Origin: JBFWVD01 sp050246915
GTDB lineage: Bacteria; Actinomycetota; Acidimicrobiia; Acidimicrobiales; Ilumatobacteraceae
Length of the DNA stretch: 64,000 nt
Assembly (NCBI GenBank): GCA_050246915.1
Contig: JBFWVD010000009.1
Span: 26,114-90,113, forward strand
Direction of reading: 5' to 3'
In this document: piece after piece, positions 60,396 to 64,000 of the stretch
How the letters are laid out: the number at the start of each line of letters is the position of its first letter
Numbering within the stretch: position 1 is the first letter of the stretch
Position numbers and translations under genes: made by a program
Notes under the pieces: generated by a model
Seen by the model: only the letters and a program-made list of their open reading frames with translations
The model's database searches: none
Told to the model about the DNA's origin: nothing

Positions 60396-61562
60396 ATGAC
60401 CAATTCTTCCAATGAGCGCGGCGCGTTGGCCGGCGTGCGAGTGCTCGACATGTCCCGCATGTTCCCCGGGGCGTTCTGCACCAACCTGCTGGCCGACCTC
60501 GGCGCTGAGATCATCAAGCTCGAAGCACCCGGCTTCGGTGACGGCATGCGGGCCATGGCCGCCCCTGGTGAGTTCAACGCTGCCCACACCGCGCTCAACC
60601 GTGGCAAGAAGTCGATCGTGTTCGACAACCGCAAGCCCGGTGCCGTCGACGTGCTGGCCAAGCTCGTGGCGTGGGCTGATGTCGTGGTCGAGTCCAACAA
60701 GCCCGGCCAACTCGACGCCATGGGCATGGGATTCGAGGCCATGCGTCAGTACAACCCTGGCCTCATCTGGTGCCTCATCAGTGGGTTCGGCACCACCGGC
60801 CCCAACGTGGACGCGGCCGGCCACGACATCACCTACATCGGTGTGTCGGGCGTGATGTCCCGCCTCACGGGCGGCGATCCGTTCCCACCGTCGGTGGGTG
60901 TGTCGCTCCCGGTGGCCGGGGCCCTCGCCGCCCTCGGCATCGTCGCCGCCCTCAACAAGCGCTCCCGCACCGGCATCGGATCGAGGGTCGACACCAACAT
61001 GGTCGAGTCCTCCGCGTGGATGTTGGCCGAGGATTTCGCCCGGGCCGCGTCGGCGCCGGGGCCGGGTTGGGGGACGATGGCGAGTCGCCTCACCTACAAG
61101 TGCGCTGACGGCCGTTGGGTCGTCGCCGCGTCCAACGAGCCGCGCACCTGGGCCAAGTTGTGCGAAGCACTCGACGTGCCGGAGTTGGCCGGACACAAGA
61201 TCGGCGTCGACGACGAGGCACCGGCCATCGCTCGGTTGCGCGAGGTGTTCGCCACCAAGCCGGCCGCCGATTGGTGTGTCAACCCAGGTTTCGCCGGTGG
61301 CATCGCCCCGATCAACGAGCCCATCGACCTCCTCGATGACCCGCAGTTCACCACTCGAGGCGACATGGTGGCCCTCGAGGGGTCCACCACGCGGGTGCTG
61401 GCCAACCCGGTGCGCCTCGACTCCGACGGCGATGGTGCAGGGGCCACACTCGGCGTCACCGAGCCCCCGACACTCGGTCAGCACACCGACGAGGTACTCG
61501 CTGCCGCAGGCTTCTCCGCCGCGGAGATCGCGGCCATGCGCGAGGCCGGCCTCACCGTCTGA
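60396..61562 (+). CDS. CaiB/BaiF family CoA-transferase (racemase-like)
   Basis: The 388-residue protein is a family III CoA-transferase. Motifs: LAGVRVLDMSRMFPGAFCTN, LADLGAEIIKLEAP, and the active-site HD (Asp144) in GHDITYIGVSGVMSRLTGG. The GHDITY and PxxVG pattern resembles alpha-methylacyl-CoA racemases more than formyl-CoA transferases. Divergent from the CMD gene and next to two thioesterase genes, it suggests acyl-CoA metabolism. Confidence 0.88.
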   Translation: MTNSSNERGALAGVRVLDMSRMFPGAFCTNLLADLGAEIIKLEAPGFGDGMRAMAAPGEFNAAHTALNRGKKSIVFDNRKPGAVDVLAKLVAWADVVVESNKPGQLDAMGMGFEAMRQYNPGLIWCLISGFGTTGPNVDAAGHDITYIGVSGVMSRLTGGDPFPPSVGVSLPVAGALAALGIVAALNKRSRTGIGSRVDTNMVESSAWMLAEDFARAASAPGPGWGTMASRLTYKCADGRWVVAASNEPRTWAKLCEALDVPELAGHKIGVDDEAPAIARLREVFATKPAADWCVNPGFAGGIAPINEPIDLLDDPQFTTRGDMVALEGSTTRVLANPVRLDSDGDGAGATLGVTEPPTLGQHTDEVLAAAGFSAAEIAAMREAGLTV

Positions 61563-61641
61563 GCATTTCGATCACGCTCGCTTCTCGGTACGAGTAGGTA
61601 CCGCCGACGTACCTTCTCGTACCGAGAACGGAAGCAAACGG

Positions 61642-62463
61642 TCAGTACTGACCCTCGCGGAACAACATCTCCTGGCTGAGCATCGCTCCCAGCGTTCCAT
61701 CTGCCGAGTGGATCGATCCGCCGTAGAGGCCGCGCGCCCCGCCGGCCATGACCGGGTATTGATCGAGCAGGCACCATTGGTCGGCGCGAACCGGTGAACG
61801 GAACCACATGGCGTGGTCCAAGCTGGCCGCCGCGATCGGCATCTGCATGGTGGCCGGGCCGGTGAAACCCGAACCGATGTCGCTCACATACGTGAGCGCG
61901 CAACCTTGGATCAATCGATCGTCGGGCAATGGCTGGCGGATGCGCACCCAGAGCGTCGTGCTCAAATGACGGCCCATCGGCGTGAGGCGTAGGGGCGGCA
62001 CCAGCCGAGCTTCACAGCTGGGGAAGTTCTGATTGAACGACTCAGGCTCGCAGTCGTCGGGGGGAACGAGGTCAGTGCGCATCTCGCGCAGGTACTCCGG
62101 ACCGGTGCGGTCGACGTGGAACGACGCCGACATGTCGAAGATGACCTCGCCGTCTTGGATGGCTGACACCCGTCGCGACGAGAACGACCCACCGTCACGG
62201 TCGCGCTCGACCTTGTAGATCACCGGCTTGGCCCGCTGGCCCACGCGCAGGAAGTAGCTGTGCAACGAATGGGGGTAGCGCCCTTCGGGCACCGTGAGGC
62301 CGGCGGCTCGCAACGCCTGAGCGGCCACCTGTCCGCCGTACAGCGTCGGCCGATCATTGGGTGGAATCTCGTTGAGGCCTCGGTACAGATCGCGGTCGAG
62401 TTCCTCGAGGTCGAGCAACTCGGTGAACGACGGCAGATGAGGGACGGGGTTGTATGTGGTCAT
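61642..62463 (-). CDS. acyl-CoA thioesterase II, TesB type (copy A)
   Basis: The 273-residue double-hotdog enzyme has LYGGQVAAQALRAAGLTVPE, FSSRRVSAIQDGEVIFDMSA, ASLDHAMWFRSPVRAD (catalytic Asp), MAGGARGLYGGSIHSADGTL and SQEMLFR (catalytic Gln). It hydrolyses acyl-CoA. ATG 62463 follows copy B by four bases. Likely duplicated from its neighbour. Confidence 0.9.
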   Translation of the reverse strand: MTTYNPVPHLPSFTELLDLEELDRDLYRGLNEIPPNDRPTLYGGQVAAQALRAAGLTVPEGRYPHSLHSYFLRVGQRAKPVIYKVERDRDGGSFSSRRVSAIQDGEVIFDMSASFHVDRTGPEYLREMRTDLVPPDDCEPESFNQNFPSCEARLVPPLRLTPMGRHLSTTLWVRIRQPLPDDRLIQGCALTYVSDIGSGFTGPATMQMPIAAASLDHAMWFRSPVRADQWCLLDQYPVMAGGARGLYGGSIHSADGTLGAMLSQEMLFREGQY

Positions 62464-62467
62464 CGGT

Positions 62468-63274
62468 TCACTCCACGAACAGCATCTGTTGGGTGAGCAT
62501 CGACCCCAGCGTGCCGTCGATGGAGTGCATCGCACCGCTGTAGAGGCCGCGCGCACCTCCGGCCATCATGGGGCTCATGTCGAGCAGACACCATTCGTCC
62601 GCCCGGATCGGGTTCTGGAACCACATCGAATGGTCCAAGCTGGCGGCGCGGACGGGGATGTAGTCGGTGTCGGGTCCGGCGAATCCCGAGCTGATGTCGG
62701 ACATGTAGACCAACGCACATGCGTGGGCCAGACGATCGGGCAACGGTTCTCGCACGCGCACCCACACCGTCGGACTCACCTTGTCGCCGCGGTCGGTGAG
62801 CCGGAGGGGCGGGACGAGGCGTGCTTCGCAGCTGGGGAAGTTGTGGTTGAACGGTTCGGGCTCGCAGTCTTCGGGTGCCATGAGGTCGGTGCGCATCGCC
62901 ATGTCGTGCACCGCCCCTGAGCGATCGACGTGGAACGACGCGGCCAGATCGAAGATGACTTCACCGTCTTGGATGGCCGACACGCGACGTGACGAGAACG
63001 ATCGGCCATCTCGGTCGCGCTGCACGTGGAACACCACTGGCCGGGCCCGTCGACCGGCCCGCAGGAAGTAGCCGTGCATCGAATGTGCATGGCGCCCCTC
63101 GGGCACCGTGAGCCCGGCGGCTCGGAGCGCCTGTGCTGCCACCTGCCCGCCGTAGAGGTTGGGATGGTCATTGTCCGGATATTCGTTGGTGCCCCGATAC
63201 AGATCTCGGTCCAGTTCCTCGAGGTCCAGCAGTTCGGTCAACGACGGGTGGAACGGCGGGGAGAACTCGATCAT
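62468..63274 (-). CDS. acyl-CoA thioesterase II, TesB type (copy B)
   Basis: The 268-residue protein is a close paralogue of the next gene: LTELLDLEELDRDLYRGTNE, LYGGQVAAQALRAAGLTVPE, FSSRRVSAIQDGEVIFDLAA, ASLDHSMWFQNPIRAD and TQQMLFVE. The final Gln is kept. The two genes form one transcript. Sequence differences lie mainly in the middle (PVRAASL and DDY regions), so the chain-length range may differ. Confidence 0.9.
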   Translation of the reverse strand: MIEFSPPFHPSLTELLDLEELDRDLYRGTNEYPDNDHPNLYGGQVAAQALRAAGLTVPEGRHAHSMHGYFLRAGRRARPVVFHVQRDRDGRSFSSRRVSAIQDGEVIFDLAASFHVDRSGAVHDMAMRTDLMAPEDCEPEPFNHNFPSCEARLVPPLRLTDRGDKVSPTVWVRVREPLPDRLAHACALVYMSDISSGFAGPDTDYIPVRAASLDHSMWFQNPIRADEWCLLDMSPMMAGGARGLYSGAMHSIDGTLGSMLTQQMLFVE

Positions 63275-63350
63275 GCGGACTCCACTGAGATGGGGGGAAC
63301 CCGATGATCGCGTACAACGCCCTGCATCGCTGGGGTCGGGCGTGAGCAGG

Positions 63351-63998
63351 TCAGGCCGGCACGTGGTCGATGCGCCCCAGTCCGTAGGCCAACAGGTCGA
63401 GCGCACGCTCGTGGGTTCGGTCGACGAACGGATACCACTCGTTGACCACCTCATAGCCGTGAGCGCGCACCACGTCGCGTACCACCACGAAGTCATCGAT
63501 GAGCGTGGCCTCGTCGAGATACGGCTCGATCAGCAGCGGCCCGGCGGGGGTGGTGAGGGCTATACGCAGCAGCGACGAGAACGCATGCGACGCCAACTCG
63601 GCGAACACCTCGTCGAGTGTCGGTCGGGGCATTCGTGGGAGACGGTTGAACGACACCAACCGTCCCTGGAGCAGGCCCGGTGTTCCCACGGGGCCTGCTC
63701 CAGGGGGACGGTCGGCCACGACGGTTCGGGCTCGCTCCAGCAGTTCCAGAGCCCGAACCTCGTGATCGTCGTCGAGATGGGTGAACGCCTCCGTCCAGAA
63801 GCGATGCACCGGGTCGCGGAACATGGCGTCGGACGTGGCGAACGCCTGTTGCCAGGTCGACTCGTCGGGGTGGACGTCGACGATGACGCATCCACTGGGG
63901 AGTCGGAGCGTCCAATGGCTCACCGGGATATGGGCGATCGAGTTCCCCATCGCGGCGCGCTGGGACTCGCTGAGCGAGCGTAGGAACAGCTTCCCCAT
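63351..63998 (-). CDS. hypothetical protein, possibly 5'-truncated
   Basis: The 215-residue frame starts with an ATG two bases from the window end, so an upstream start is possible. It contains SHWTLRLPSGCVIVDVHPDE, LLEPYLD-type segments (LLIEPYLDEATLIDDFVVVR) and WYPFVDRTHERALD. I recognise no family or catalytic motif. The coding call rests on length and amino acid composition. Confidence 0.6.
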   Translation of the reverse strand: MGKLFLRSLSESQRAAMGNSIAHIPVSHWTLRLPSGCVIVDVHPDESTWQQAFATSDAMFRDPVHRFWTEAFTHLDDDHEVRALELLERARTVVADRPPGAGPVGTPGLLQGRLVSFNRLPRMPRPTLDEVFAELASHAFSSLLRIALTTPAGPLLIEPYLDEATLIDDFVVVRDVVRAHGYEVVNEWYPFVDRTHERALDLLAYGLGRIDHVPA

Positions 63999-64000
63999 CG

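Noticed and set aside
60264..61484. Upstream extension of the AhpD-like frame to 600 residues.
   Set aside because: The extra 400 residues are antisense to the CoA-transferase, and the domain starts at MARIEPLAW.
1..64000. Mobile element, prophage or defence island.
   Set aside because: No transposase, integrase, phage structural gene, toxin-antitoxin pair or restriction-modification gene was recognised. The only mobile-type elements are the two inteins.

Overview
The window is a GC-rich actinobacterial chromosome segment carrying the replication origin. The order rpmH-rnpA-yidD-yidC-jag-rsmG-parA-parB, followed by cwlM, trxA, trxB, an anti-sigma gene and sigM, mirrors the oriC flank of Mycobacterium. 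The dnaA-dnaN-recF-DUF721-gyrB-gyrA block, gyrA followed by a DUF3566 gene and tRNA-Ile, the DUF5318 gene and the lysine-tailed HU also point to Actinobacteria. Secreted proteins with GYW/GGVFAFGDA repeats suggest the class Acidimicrobiia (Ilumatobacter/Microthrix type). That class assignment is inference from gene content, not a phylogeny.

Layout. 1-7.4 kb: a truncated EAL protein, a soluble PRC/MgtE-N/CBS protein paired with a DUF1003 membrane protein, a hydrolase, and a Fur/Zur gene divergent from a zinc ABC transporter operon with two permeases and a perfect Zur-like palindrome. 7.4-11.8 kb: mostly small or poorly characterised genes, then tRNA-Ile. 11.8-24.2 kb, minus strand: DUF3566, TadE-like, gyrA, gyrB (with a 541-residue intein), DUF721, recF, dnaN and dnaA, with DnaA-box clusters on both sides of dnaA. 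24.2-30.1 kb, plus strand: rpmH to parB with two perfect parS palindromes in front of parA.

30.2-39 kb, minus strand: a CwlM-like pseudo-amidase, thioredoxin and its reductase, anti-sigma and sigma factors, a membrane Ser/Thr kinase, DegV and a DUF6049 protein. The kinase resembles the C-terminal half of mycobacterial MviN/MurJ, but the flippase half is absent. 39-43 kb: a PilT-like ATPase whose nucleotide-handling residues are altered, a CCA-adding enzyme, a methyltransferase and DUF5318, with two short tandem repeat arrays. 43-46 kb: HU, panB, a DUF192 lipoprotein and an SDR. 46.4-50.5 kb: rpsF-ssb-rpsR-rplI-dnaB, with dnaB split by a second intein placed exactly in the Walker A motif. 50.5-64 kb: hemC, a mechanosensitive channel, a second sigma/anti-sigma pair, four stacked hairpins, a DUF1501/DUF1800 secreted pair, rsgA, a family III CoA-transferase, two tandem acyl-CoA thioesterases and an incomplete gene at the edge.

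Most of the window is housekeeping: replication start and supercoiling, chromosome segregation, ribosome and membrane-protein biogenesis, redox and cell-wall control. No prophage, insertion sequence, CRISPR array or recognisable defence island was seen. The most unusual items are the two inteins (one with an embedded XRE-type helix-turn-helix), the altered PilT-like ATPase, the free-standing MviN-type kinase, the pseudo-amidase, the stacked hairpins, and DnaA-box-like motifs ahead of dnaB.
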